DNA of 64,000 bases from Wyeomyia smithii (GCF_029784165.1 NC_073694.1:74791411-74855410); one strand, 5' to 3'. Counted from the first letter of the stretch, positions 35,690 through 47,734 are shown. Program-made: numbers and translations. The notes: a model not told the origin generated them from the sequence alone.

Positions 35690-35760
35690 GTCGCTTTTTA
35701 CGCGTGGATACGTGCCGCGTAGAGAAAAAAACCGCGTAAATTCCGGAATCCGAGTAAAAT
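35690..35760. repeat. CGCGTAAA repeat, short member
   Basis: ACTAAAGTCGCTTTTTACGC then GCCGCGTAGAG and CCGCGTAAATTCCGGAATCC repeats the start of the array at 29415-29665. Confidence 0.7.
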
Positions 35761-36379
35761 CCGGATCTCCAGAGCAATACCACAAAATAATGGGCAACCA
35801 TTTTAATCGACCATTTTCCATTTAACTGAAGCTTTGTACATATGTTTTTATGGGCAAAAGATGTCACTGTATTTTTTTTAAATCACGACTCATTTTTGAA
35901 AAGCTATGTAAAAGAGGAGATTTCTGCTGACCTAAATCAAACGTCGGGACTATTTTCTGCGCCGAATGGTCTACCCAAGTAATCAAAAGTTCTGATAAAA
36001 GTAGATTTCATACCCTAATCAGTCAAACTAACGATCAAGAATAGAGTTCTATTAAACTCAATTTTCAAGTGATTAACCGTACATTCAATTTCGCATTCGA
36101 TGAATAAACACTGAGTGGCATGCAAAGCAGCTTCTGAACCAAACTTACATTGAAGCTTCTAAACCGAACTTACATTGAAATGAAGTTTACATTAAGTTCG
36201 ATTAGATCGCTTGAAAGAAAACTTTAAAAAACTCAATACAAAAAACAACTTTCATTTTTCTATTTTATCGTTTCCCTAACTTATCATTCGTATTGTAATT
36301 TTGCTCTTCATCTTCATTAACCCTTAACTGATGAATTATTATGATAACTTATTGTTCAAATCGGCTGTGTAGTTTTTGA

Positions 36380-37150
36380 GATAATGAAGTTTCGTGATTT
36401 TCACATTACATTGCATTACGAGCGAAGTTACAGTCTGATTACAAAGAAAATTGATATGGTGTTATGAGGCAGCTAGACCTTTCATTTGATACTAATTTTT
36501 TGGAAATCGGTTCAGCCATCTCTGAGAAAAGTGAGTGACTTTAAGTAGTCTTCGGAATATGTTTCTTTTCAAAACTGGATTTCACATTCTTAAACATAAC
36601 AGGCAAAGTAATAGTCCGATTGCAAAAAAATCAATAGGGTCTTATGAGGCAACTAGACCGTCCATGTGACACTGATTTTATGAAAATTAGTCCAGCCATT
36701 TCTGAGAAACATGAGTGAGATTAAATAGTCTCCAGAACATGTTCCTTTCCAATAATTTTGAACCACATGTCCAATCCTTATGAAATTCAAAAGTTTTTTG
36801 GGTAGCCCGTTCATTTAAAACCAATTTTGTTAAAATCGGTTGTGTAGTTTCTGAGATAATGATCTTTCGAGATTTTCACATTTTGATAAATAACACACAA
36901 ACTAAAAATCCGATTACAATGAAATTTGATATGGTTTTATAGGCAATTAGACCTTCCATTTGAGAATAATTTTATGAAAATCGGTCGAGCCATCTCCGAG
37001 AAAATCGAGTGAAAAGTTGCACATTAGGTGTGTATGTACAGAAAATGCTCAGCTCGTCGAACTGAGTCGAGTGATATATGCCATTCGGGCCTTTGGAGCA
37101 CTTTCATACTTTCGTTTTTGACAGTGATTTCTAGGAAAAAGGCAAAAATC
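36380..37150. repeat. Degenerate tandem repeat (three units) with conserved tail
   Basis: Three units of roughly 150-280 bp repeat the order: AGTCCGATT-like, then GATATGGT-TTATGAGGCA, TAGACCTTCCAT, GAAAATCGGTCGAGCCAT and TCTGAGAAA. The block ends with AAATGCTCAGCTCGTCGAAC and GAGTCGAGTGATATATG, which reads like a widespread mosquito repeat. No coding frame. Confidence 0.6.
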
Positions 37151-37269
37151 ACATGCTGCAAGTGTTTTTTTTTTTGGGTTTTCAGTTGAAATGGTAATAT
37201 TTGTATTAAAAGTTTGTGATTTAATACAACAATATTTAAGAAATTTTTCGTAATAAGTCTTTTCATTTT

Positions 37270-38650
37270 CTCACAACATTTAACTGTAATTATAACTCCT
37301 TGGCACTGGGAATTTAAATCCGACTACCTAAATGATTCACGACAGCTACAAACTTTAGAAAAGTACAAGCCAGATAAATTTACACTCTTCAAATTTCTTC
37401 ATCGCGATGCGAGCATCAAGCATCAAACAACAGAATTAAATAATAAGCGCCACATGGAAGCTGCTTTGCGAAGTTCGGAAGTGATCTGCATTCCTTTAGT
37501 GAGAATTTGATAGTTAGAAAAGTACAAGGAAAACCGCAGCTGAAATCAGTCATGATGAGTCAACAGTGCTAACAATAGGGTAATCAGTGTATTTTGGACA
37601 TCTGAAAGAATGAATTGATTAGACAGTGCTTCAAATCAAAGGTTTTTTTTCTCTCGAATGTTTAGTGGTAGAGTTTTAACATCTGTATTTGTTTTTAATA
37701 GTTTATAACAAATACAGTTCATTATTTTTTTCTGTAATAAACTATTTTTAATAGTTTATTACAAACACAGTCCATTACAATAGTTTGTTTTTAGAGTACA
37801 AGAGCGAACATGATCGTATTAGGACTTCAGTAACAAAAATGTATATGTAATGAACTAATATCTCAATAAACATTCACCTACAAGTGTAAAAAAAAATGTT
37901 TTACGAACAAATGCAAGTAGTTTGACTTTTCTCAACACTTTTACGTGTTTTACCAGTGTTTAATGAAAGGTTCGATTGGAAGCTATCATACCAAAATTAA
38001 AACATTTTGCACAAGAAAAAAGAGATCGATTTTTCCTCTAAATATAACAAGTATTTTTGTTTATATTTGCCTAGGTATATCAACATTATTCGATGGTTTT
38101 AGGCAAACCGTACCACAATATATCTAACTAATAATAGCAGTGGTCATAAACTCCTGCAGGAAAAGGTAATATGTGAAACATTCAATAAAAACTCAAATTA
38201 ATCCACTTAGCAGTGAGACCCAGCCTTTCTCATTCAAAGTTATTACTTGTTAAAATAGATCTACACAAACACTCCAATTTTTAAAAAAGTTTGATAATTT
38301 CAGCTGGACTTATTTATCACTCGATTATATATCATTTAAAGTTCCTCTATTTCTAGTAGATCTTTTTTTTATTTCAAATATGACTTATCTAAGGCTGAAG
38401 CGTCGCAAAGAAACGTCCATATAATATACTCGATAAAAAGAGAGGGAGGGCTATTTGATAAAGTGTTGCCACCCATGCGAAAAATTTTGAGAATCTATAC
38501 AAAAGAAGAGGGTTTCGAAAATATTTGTTTTTGTTCTGCGTAATCAATAGATGTTCCATAGTTATTTCATAAAATAAAAGAGATGAACCTAAAATTTATA
38601 AATATAAATTGAAGGAAATTAAATTGAAGGAAATTAGAAAATAAAAATTG
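37270..38650. other. AT-rich stretch, nothing recognised
   Basis: Contains a pair of AATAGTTTATTACAAA-like inverted segments near 37690-37790. No gene or bounded element supported. Confidence 0.35.
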
Positions 38651-38656
38651 GTAAAA

Positions 38657-40425
38657 GACACGACCGCATAGTTGACGTAGGACTACAATCGTTTTATATT
38701 TCTCTTTGAGGCTCTGTTTGTTTTGAGCTTGTTTTACTTTTGGCATGTTAGATTTTGGCACACATGTGCCAAAAACGAGCGATTATGTCTAATCACATTT
38801 CTCAGTTTTCTAGATTATTTCAACCAATTTAAGCTCAACATCCTCCAAGAGAAGGGTATTTTGGTTCTTTATGTTGCCGAAGCGGATGACCGGAATCGGT
38901 AAAACGATTCCTGGAATATGAACATGTGCCGATAAAATAATGATCATGATCTAAGCAGTACTAAGCCTCTTATTACTCGGGTAGTAACATCAAGTATCTA
39001 GGTCGTCAGCCTTAATTCATGAAGCGACGCCTCAAACGACTTAGAACTAATACTAGTTCATTGGTGAAAATATCTATGAAAAAAAATCATGAAAAGAGAA
39101 CCGTTCATTTTTGGCATGGTTTTATCTTGGCAACAGGAAAATTCTGCCGTTTCGTGTTTGGCAAAATCGAACGGGGTCTGTATTTTGATTATTTATTTGC
39201 AGCACTCTATTTTAGAAGAAAAAATATTCTCTTTAACATTGATGAATGCCATTCATTCTAATACAGTCAATCTTCAATACGCGAAAAGGCAAGCTTCTAT
39301 ACAGACCTAAATTGAGTATGATTTAGTAGAAATTAAACAATATTTATTTGTTTTGTGAACGATGGCTCACTCTCCGATCACCAAACGGCAAAGATGTCAC
39401 ATAATAAAATTTTTCTGCAGTTATAAATTCATGGAAAAAATAACGATAAAGAATAACAGCTTTTAAACAAAAATATATATTCACAGCAAAATTTAAAATG
39501 AACATGAGAAAAACACAGTGTAGAGTTCAAAAATAAACAACGCATTTCATCTGTACAATGAATCTAATTTACATATCCTGCTACCTGCCTCTACCGACAC
39601 GTACAGCATTTTGTTGTTGCAGCGTATTTTGCGGCACCCGAATGATCATATTAAATTCTGATATTTGCTACTATACGAAACAAAAAGACAATTCAAACAA
39701 ACGATTCAAACGGCAATTCGATTGTGTTCTAGTTCGCAAAACGATACCTACGCGTTAACCCAACACGCCCAACTGTGCGTCGACAGCGGCAATATAGTCT
39801 TCACTTGGCTTGGCTGCACACAAATGAATATCGGCTGCACACAAATGAATACGAATGACCAGCACTCTATTCATACATTGCTTGGTGCAGTACTGTTGCC
39901 TGTGCCAGCATGTTTTCCTTCAAGACATCAGTTTTAATAACATTCTAACAGCAGAACGTAAAACTGTCTAATAGTGAAGGTGATTACAAACTTTCCGAAA
40001 AAGCTTCACCTTCAAGAAATCAATTCAGTCTAAGCTCATGGAAGCGAACATTAGTTGACCTATTGGGACGGGGAGATTCTGTCAATTTTTAGCCACTGCT
40101 ATACAGGATATTACAGCAGGCAGTTGGTGTCTACTCATGAAGTCTGTGCCAGGCGTACTCGCATGTGATTGGTACATTGTTCGTTAAAATTTGACTATGA
40201 AACTTTTATGAAATTTTCACTGTTTAACAATGGAATGATAATGATAACTGAGGAATCACAAAATTGTTCATCATTTTATCAATCCAACGACATATTGATT
40301 ATTGTAATCCATCATGTGGCTACATCAGTATCACCGTTTGAAATCTTTCATTTCAACGTTACACCTTGGTTTTAGTTTCCGCAGAATGTACCTCGATATA
40401 GTGCGGTTAGACGTAGTCCTACGTC
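38657..40425 (-). mobile_element. Family A dispersed repeat, copy 3 (long form, inverted)
   Basis: Left boundary carries GTTGACGTAGGACTAC (38671-38686) and the right GTAGTCCTACGTC (40413-40425), the same 13-bp inverted repeat as copies 1 and 2. Its outermost terminus is truncated after ACACGACCGCAT. Internal order matches copy 1 after removal of the 2486-3495 insertion. A 66-residue frame at 39558 corresponds to one in copy 2 but breaks differently. Confidence 0.78.
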
Positions 40426-40654
40426 AAAAATATCAAAATATAAATATAATCTTTTTTATTTTCAATGACTATAATGCAAGTCAAGCGATTTTTATTTACC
40501 TTTCAAGCAGTAAATGTGGAGCTGACGATTTTAAAATGTACTAACTGGGGAAGTAGTTAATTAGAAATTTACGAAAAATGTATTCCTGCAGGGTTGGCGA
40601 ATGACTGGTCCAAAGGCGCAATATAATTTCCACATGCGAACCTAAGGGGAGACA

Positions 40655-40803
40655 ACTGGGTATAGATTTTCATCCACTTTGGGAACCACTCGCTGATTGG
40701 CTGAAATTGAAAACCTCGAGTGCGTTAAAATTTATCATCAGGCTTGCTGGCAGTGTTGCTGAGCAACATTGTTCGTTGTTTTGATTTTTTTTTAATGATG
40801 TCA
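40655..40803 (-). repeat. 150-bp dispersed repeat, inverted partner of 55916-56066
   Basis: The reverse complement of GCTGATTGGCTGAAATTGAA, GGCTTGCTGGCAGTGTTGCT and GAGCAACATTGTTCGTTGTT recurs at 55916-56066. Both copies end at TGACATCATT. Confidence 0.75.
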
Positions 40804-40854
40804 TCTGTTACAATCTAAAATAATTTCAAGTGAACATTAAAAAAGTACAAAGCG

Positions 40855-41010
40855 TACATAACGGGCGTAGTAAGAGATCCGACTTGGATCATCGCTAATA
40901 TCAATTACCAAAAGATCCGAAAGTGCGCAAGGAGTTATTACGGTTTTGCGTGAGGCATAAGAACAGCATACCGCTGCTCAATGTCGGGAGTAAATAGTGT
41001 AGTGTGAGCT
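40855..41010 (+). pseudogene. THAP-domain-like relic
   Basis: One frame reads RSKRSDLDHR, stop, YQLPKDPKVRKELLRFCVRH, then KNSIPLLNVGSK, stop, CS. The YxLPKDPxxRKxxLRFC phrase resembles the middle of a THAP zinc-finger domain, the DNA-binding module of P-element-type transposases and some host factors. The leading C-x-C pair and the final C-x2-H are not visible and two stops occur. It may be a decayed P-like transposase or host THAP gene. Confidence 0.35.
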
Positions 41011-41208
41011 TATTTCTACTTTTGAATCCGTTCTGGATTAAGTTCGGAACATACCTGTTAAGGCATATTGCTTGTGCGGAGAGTACAATTCAGATGGGTG
41101 ATTGAATGAATCATAATCATTGATGGATGACACGTTCGATTTTAAGTATATTAAAGATGCAGATTCTCCGATAATCCTCAGACGGTAAAACTATCGCCTA
41201 CAGGAGGA

Positions 41209-41526
41209 TAGGGATGGGCGATACTGTCTGAAGTATCGATACCTGAGTACTCGAATACTTTTGCACGAAACGACACCAAGTATCGTGGTATCGGTATAAA
41301 AAGTATCGATGCCAAAATACTCGATGCTTTTGGCCGATGTATCGATACCGTTGGTACCGATACTGGTATCGCCTATCCCCAATAGAAGGCATCGGTGGTA
41401 TCGGTATCGTTTCAAAGTATCGTTGGCAAAGTATCGATACCGCTACTCATCGCTGGCAACGAGTATCGATGCCGAAATACTCGATACTTCGGCTCCATGT
41501 ATCGATACCAGTATCGCCCATCCCTA
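41209..41526. mobile_element. 318-bp hAT-type element filled with GTATCGATAC motifs
   Basis: Ends TAGGGATGGGCGATACTG are inverted. A perfect 8-bp direct repeat CAGGAGGA flanks the block (41201-41208 and 41527-41534), the hAT target size. The interior holds more than a dozen TATCG-containing motifs, many of them AGTATCGATAC or its variants. Frames crossing it are meaningless repeats of TYRYR-type residues. No transposase. Confidence 0.9.
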
Positions 41527-41699
41527 CAGGAGGAATTGTGCATAATTGTGAAAAAAGCATTAAAATATTCAAGTATTTTCCGAGTGAATGGCATCACTTA
41601 CGAAAAATACAACAGGGATCATCAAGGTGGATGAGAAAGAATAGTAAGAAGCCAGATGTCGCCCCTTAGAGAACCATTAGCCTTCCAGCTACCGAACCC

Positions 41700-42430
41700 C
41701 TACCTCCTCGTTGGTGCCAACCTGGATACGAGTAACTAGTAAGAAGATCGGGTAACCAACCCCGGTGGGACTACCGGTCGTATGCTGACAGGGGAAGCGG
41801 ACTTACTTCCTCGGAGGGAAGTTTCTTGGACAGGTAACGCCACCACAAGCGCCCTAAGTGACGCACCCACAAGCGTTATGTCTAAGCCCTGGTTGTGTTT
41901 GGGACTCAAAACAGTAGCATTACGTCAGTCCTCTTGCGAGAAAGTGGGGTTGTTCGTGGGACTTGCAAGCCCCCACCGCGAAAAACAAAAGCAACGAACG
42001 CTATAACAGAAAATTCGAAAATTCCGAATCGGGATGTAGCACCAAGGCTTTGCTTTGCTTCACTAGAAAGGCGACAAGCTAGATTGTGAAAACTACCAAG
42101 CGATCACTATCCTGAATGTCGCCTACAAAGTGATATCCCAAATAATTTTACGGCGGCTGTCACCACTAACCAACATTCGTGGGAAGTTACCAGGCTGGCT
42201 TCATGGAGAGTCGGTCCACAACGGACCAGATCTTCACTCTGCGGCAGATCCTCCAAAAATGCTGCGAATACAGAGTATCTACGCATCATCTCTTCATCGA
42301 CTTCCAAACCGCTTATGACACGATTAATCGTGAAGAGCTATGGAAAATTCTCGACGAAAACGGCTTCCCCGGGAAGCTTACCACACTGAAAATAAATCGC
42401 ACGCTAATCCCTAATGCTCTTCACATATGA
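41700..42430 (+). pseudogene. LINE fragment: leader plus RT motifs, internally deleted
   Basis: 41700-42000 resembles a LINE leader (CGTATGCTGACAGG and GGTAACGCCACCAC), linked near 42030 to a tail-like motif ATGTAGCACCAAGGCTTTGC. From 42070 the plus strand reads GDKLDCENYQAITILNVAYK, then after frame changes QAGFMESRSTTDQIFTLRQI, LQKCCEYRVSTHHLFIDF and TAYDTINREELW, i.e. RT motifs 1-3. The polymerase active-site box is missing. Confidence 0.75.
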
Positions 42431-42461
42431 ATGTCAATAAACGAACCTAATCATTCTATTG

Positions 42462-43207
42462 CAGCGGTCTTCAACCGGGGGGAATTTGACCGTTGCAGGG
42501 GGGGAATCGCGAGTGGAAAAATTTCACATGTAATGCGATTTTATGATTGACGGTGGTGCGACATTTTTTTTAGTGTCCAATGAATTCGCTCGCGAAAAAC
42601 CCATGCACCGGTTTTTGCGCATTATTTTGCTCTATAGGCATACGACAAATAGACCTTTCTATCTGCGCTAGTATTAGTGGTCGATTTCACTAATACAAGT
42701 TTTATTTTTGGGCGCAAATAATCAACACGCTGGTGATAACAAAAAATTTCCTCATGCACCGAACTTTTATTCAAGTTGTAGGCCGATTTTTAGTTTTATT
42801 TCATTTATGTTTCCACTAAAACACAGTTTGTTGAAATATGTAACACGAATGAACTAGGATTCATAAGTGAAATATTTTTCGAAATTGAATATCAGCTAAT
42901 TTTTTGGTTGAAAACAAATCGATTTTATAAGGATACACGACTAAGCCTGTATTGGTGAGATCTGGCTTAGAAAGCTCTATATGCTTGTTGACGATAAATC
43001 GTAACACACACCTTCACAAGTGATGCTGAAAATGCCCGTGTATTGGTGTTTTCCTGCTCCTGCTTGAAACCTGTATAAAATTGAAGTTTCAAAAGCCTTA
43101 TATTTTTTAATTACTACAGCTTTTCTTTCATGGTTCCGATAGGGGGGAAAAGCTTGTGTAAATTATCAAAAGGGGGTGCATGAACTGAAAAAAGTTGAAA
43201 ACCACTG
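42462..43207 (-). mobile_element. 746-bp non-autonomous hAT element, copy 2
   Basis: Inverted relative of 22507-23282 with the same ends (CAGCGGTCTTCAACC and GGTTGAAAACCACTG) and near-identical interior. Flanks TTCTATTG (42454-42461) and TTCTATTA (43208-43215) agree at seven of eight positions. Confidence 0.85.
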
Positions 43208-43215
43208 TTCTATTA

Positions 43216-44200
43216 TGTCGACCCATATCGATTTTTATTGGAATCCACAGTATTTTAACGTGTTTTGGAATATGACGTGTGTAAGCATTAAAATCCGAGT
43301 GTAAAATGATCGATTTTGGTATGCATGACATTGAAAACCGAAGTGTAAGACACTTGGTTTCGTACTGTGAACTGGAACGCAAGTGTATTCCACGTAGATA
43401 TGAAATGTTTCATCTATTAGCACAGAAGTAAGTGGAATCCACTTGGCAGTAACGTGTCGATTTTTTACAGTGTACGGTGGATCATACCTTCGAATCTCGA
43501 AATACTTTGGGCTTGGCTAATCTATTTCATTGGTGATATTTAGTGAAATACTGTACGGTGGATCATGATGAGTAGAACATGGTGTAACGGTTTGATCAAA
43601 AAGTAGGCGCGGGGTGAGGTAGCGGGTTTTGCTTAGCGAGGTTGGAGACGAAGTGTCTTGTTAAAAATTGCGTTTCAAGAATAAACCAAAAGATTACAGT
43701 AACGAATTCGCACAGGTGGAAAGTTTTCCCATCTTTTTCGTACTCGTATCATTCGTTTTCACTCCTATCACTAAACAGTGAATGGAAAAAAATTTAACCC
43801 CTTGTAAACAAACCCGTGGGAAGTGTCAGTGAGGTTATTTTTCGTGTGCAATGATCTATACAACAGTAAGAAATTTTTTCTTTTTTATTTATGTTTCCTT
43901 GCTCACTTAAAAAAGAAACCTTCCAGTTTTCAATGTTTAGCTTGTGAGTTGGACATGGGATCTCGTCCTGTCGATGGGCAATGTATAGCCCGAAACCGGT
44001 AGACGAAAGGTAATTTTAATATTATCCTTTTATATCTGTAAGAGCAATAAGTGTCTTGTCTAATCACTCGTCGTGTTCCGTCTGTGTTCGCGATTACAGG
44101 GTATGTAGCATTGTTATATTTACAATATAAATGCATTAAAATGATATATTCAACGATGCGAACAAAAATTTTCCCAGAGGCTGTTTATAAACAAACTTCA
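43216..44200. other. Intergenic and probable LINE leader
   Basis: No gene. A near-duplicate ACTGTACGGTGGATCAT (43471 and 43552) is present. The part after 43800 may be the 5' leader of the LINE that follows. Confidence 0.3.
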
Positions 44201-44246
44201 CAAACCGGTCGAGACTTCTCAATCTAGTGAAGATACTAGATGTTTT

Positions 44247-44924
44247 TTGAAAAAAACTTTAGATCCTAAAATCCACATAATCAGGAACTTTAGAAACGGT
44301 AAGAATGGCTCGATAATTGCAGAGTGTGCAGTAGGGGATAATTTTGAGGTTGTTAAAAAAGACATTGAAAGCAACCTGGGTGAACGATATGATGCTGTTA
44401 TTCCCACAATCGCGAAGCCTAAGTTGAAGATTGTGGGAATGAGTGATCGATATTCCTCCGATGAGTTCATAGACTTGTTGAAAAGTCAGAATGATAGCAT
44501 CGGCTTTAAAGAAGTAAAGGTTATTGCCGAGTGTGAAAATTCACGCTTCAAATATAACAAGTTTAACGTGATAATCGAAGTTGATCAGGACACTTACAAC
44601 TGCCTAATGAATGCTGGAAAAGTAAGCATTGGGTGGGACAAGTGTTTTGTACGAGAGGCCATAAATGTATTGCGTTGCTTTAAATGTGGCGAATTTGGTC
44701 ATAAAAACACAAAGTGTGTTAATCCTGAGACATGCTCTAAATGCAGCGAAAAGCACAAAACATCGGAATGTGCTTCTACTGATTATAAATGCGTAAATTG
44801 TTTAAAACATAATAATGAGTTAAAAACGAATTTAGACGCGAAACATCCAGCATCAAGTTCGCAGTGTCCAGTTTTTCGGAGACTGTTTGAAAAAAGAAAA
44901 AGCAACATGTTGTCAAGTAAATAG
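44247..44924 (+). CDS. LINE ORF1 (partial), RNA-binding protein with CCHC knuckles
   Basis: The 225-residue frame has an N-terminal RRM-like or esterase-free half and then three CCHC-type zinc knuckles: CFKCGEFGHKNTKC, CSKCSEKHKTSEC and CVNCLKHNN...C. Such proteins coat LINE RNA. It ends 13 bp before the ORF2 ATG at 44938. The N-terminus may lie further upstream in another frame. Confidence 0.75.
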   Translation: MKKTLDPKIHIIRNFRNGKNGSIIAECAVGDNFEVVKKDIESNLGERYDAVIPTIAKPKLKIVGMSDRYSSDEFIDLLKSQNDSIGFKEVKVIAECENSRFKYNKFNVIIEVDQDTYNCLMNAGKVSIGWDKCFVREAINVLRCFKCGEFGHKNTKCVNPETCSKCSEKHKTSECASTDYKCVNCLKHNNELKTNLDAKHPASSSQCPVFRRLFEKRKSNMLSSK

Positions 44925-44937
44925 TAGCTGAAGAAAA

Positions 44938-47734
44938 TGCAATGTGAGAGGAAATTAGAATTAGTTTATCTTAATATTGCTGGTTTATCCACAAATTATG
45001 TTGCTTTACGGCATCTTGTGGAAAAAAACGACCAATGTTAGTATTGCTGGCTGAAACTCACATAGTGGAAGCTGATGCATTTGATCAATATAGTATTCCG
45101 GGTTATAAAGTTGCTTTTTGCCTTTCACATTCCAGACATACTGGTGGGGTTGCTATTTACGCCAAGGAATCAGTCAAGTTCAACATTCTATCAAACGAAT
45201 CTGTTGAAAACAATTGGTTCCTGGGAATATCAGTTCAGAGAGGCATGACGATGGGAAATTTTGGAATAGTCTACCATTCCCCTAGTTCAAGTGACCAGCG
45301 TTTTTTAGAAATTTTAGATAACTGGAGGGAAAATTTTGTTGATTTGAATAAATTAAACGTAATTGCTGGTGATTCCAATATTGATTGGCTTGGTGGATCG
45401 AACTCGAATCAATTAAAGCAATTAGTCGGTTTTTTCAATCTAAGACAAACAGTTTTTCAATTTACAAGAATTTCCAGACACTCTCGTACCTTGATTGATC
45501 ATGTGTTCTCCAATTTTGATAATGTTAATTCCTTCACAGAGGCCGACTATAAAATAACAGACCATGAGACAATTTGTATTTCAATTGAAAACGATCAAAA
45601 CCGAGAGGATAAAGTAAAAATAAAGTGCTGGAATAGTTACTCGAAACAAGCAATGTCTCAGCTTGTTTCAAGAAGTTTGAATTTTCATCCAATAACTGGA
45701 GATTTGGACAATAAAGCAGCTGTTCTAACCGATACGTTGGAAGACTGTACCAAGAATCTAATTTCTGAAAAATTTGTTGAGTTACAAAATTCGAACAGCT
45801 GGTACTCTTTAGATCTTGTGCGTTTAAAACGTAAAAAAAAATAAATGTTATAAAAATTTTTGTAGAAGTAATGATAACGATGATTGGAACAGGTACACCG
45901 CGGCGCGAAACATATATTCACGCACCTTGAAAAAGGTTAGATGTGCATATATACAACGGAAGATCGAACAACATCAAAATAACAGCAAAGAGTTATGGAA
46001 AACTTTAAAAAAATTATTGAAAAGTAATAATACATTATCACAGTCCATAACTTCTAATGGTATTGAGGAAAACTCCGCGCGAGTTATTGCAAATAAATTT
46101 AACAGTTATTTCGTTGAAAGTGTTCAATCGATCAATCAAAGTATTGATGTGGTCAATGAACCTGACGAGATAATACAGCCGATCCATAACAACTGTAGAT
46201 TTGATGGTTTTCATCCTATTACTTTTGCAGAGTTGAAAGATATTTGTTTCTCTTTGAAGAGATCGGCTGGTATCGACAATGTCAACGCAAAAGTAATACA
46301 AGATTGCTTTCATGTAATTGGACACGACCTGCTGGACCTTGTTAACGAATCTTTACAAACAGGGCACGTGCCTGAAGTTTGGAAGGAATCTCTTGTGGTT
46401 CCTATCCCCAAAGTTACTGGGACGGATAAAGCCGAAGAGTTCCGCCCCATTAATATACTGCACACTTTAGAGAAAATTTTGGAGCTAATTGTTAAAGGCC
46501 AGCTAATGCATTATTTAAACAGTAATGATTTGCTGATCCCAGAACAATCAGGTTATCGAGAGGGACACTCTTGTGAGTCTGCATTGAATTTGGTGTTAGC
46601 AAAATGGAAAGAGAAAATCGAAACTAAAGAAACTATTTTTGCGGTGTTTCTGGATCTAAAACGCGCTTTTGAAACAATTTCTAGGCCCTTATTGTTGCAA
46701 ACATTAAAGCGCTTTGGTATCGTAGGGACAGCATATAAATGGTTTGAAAGCTATTTGAGTGCTAGAACGAAGAAGACTCGTTTTTATGATTCTGAATCAG
46801 TTTCCATTGCTAATACACTGGGTGTACCGCAAGGAAGTGTTTTAGGGCCCATTTTGTTTATAATTTATATTAATGACATGAAGCGAGTTTTACGGTTTTG
46901 TGATGTAAATTTATTTGCCGACGACACTGTTCTGTTCATTGCGGCTAAAAATCCAAATGATGTTGAAACACTTTTAAACCAAGATTTACATTATCTGGCG
47001 AATTGGTTAAATTTTAAACAACTTAAGCTAAACATTAGCAAAACTAAATATTTGATGATTTCTTCGGCCAACTCCAGACCAGACGTAAATATTGCAATTA
47101 ATGGTGAGACGATTGATCGCGTGAATGAGTTAAAATATCTTGGAGTAATCATTGATGACAAGTTAACTTTCAAGTCTCACATTGACAACGTCATCAGAAA
47201 AATGGCTAAAAAATACGGTATTCTGTGCCGTTTAAAAATGAATTGACTGTTAGTAGTAAAATTTTGTTGTATAAGTCAATCATTTCACCACATATAGACT
47301 TTTGCTCATCCATCTTATTCCTTGCAAATAATACACAAATATTGAGATTACAGCGGTTACAAAATAAAGTAATGCGATTAATATTAAGATGTAATAGATA
47401 CACTTCCTCGAGTTTCATGCTGGACGCGTTGCAATGGCTTTCTGTGAAGCAACGAGTATATTTTTTGACAATGGTGTTCCTTTATAAAATTTTTAATAAT
47501 ATGCTGCCTCGATATTTGTGTGATCGAATTGATAGGGGAAGTGATTTTCATAGGTACAACACTAGAAACGCGGAAGACGCTAGAACACCACACTTTTTAT
47601 TTAGTAGATCACAGAACTCTCTGTTGTACAAAGGAATTAACTTTTTCAATTCGATGCCCAGACAAGTGAAACGGGCAGCAACAATGGCGAAGTTTAAAAG
47701 GCTTTGTATTTCACACATAAAAGCTGTTTTGTAG
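44938..47734 (+). pseudogene. LINE ORF2: APE endonuclease and reverse transcriptase, three frameshifts
   Basis: It starts MQCERKLELVYLNIAGLS, shifts frame near 45025, and continues as the endonuclease (LLAETH with the catalytic E, IAGDSNIDWLGG, LIDHVF, ITDHETICISI). A second shift lies in an A run at 45832-45841. The reverse transcriptase spans 45927-47246 with SAGIDNVNAKVIQ, FRPINILHTLEKILE, AVFLDLKRAFETI, GVPQGSVLGP and the active-site box FADDT. A third shift lies near 47230, after which the C-terminal tail runs to the TAG at 47734. Motifs are intact, so decay is recent or mild. Confidence 0.85.

Larger units (their letters stand above)
44247..47734 (+). mobile_element. CR1/L2-group-like LINE, nearly full coding region but frameshifted
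   Basis: ORF1 C-terminal half with zinc knuckles is followed by ORF2 (endonuclease, reverse transcriptase and a C-terminal tail). The C-terminal phrase with PRYLCDRI, YNTRN and SLLYKGINFFNSMP is typical of several CR1/L2-related insect LINEs; the exact clade is not fixed. Several single-base frameshifts, two of them near A runs, break ORF2. No target duplication was identified; a short 3' UTR follows to about 47790. Confidence 0.85.

Noticed and set aside
41191..41669. Several overlapping frames rich in Tyr, Arg and Ser
   Set aside because: They are translations of the TATCG-motif array of a non-coding element.
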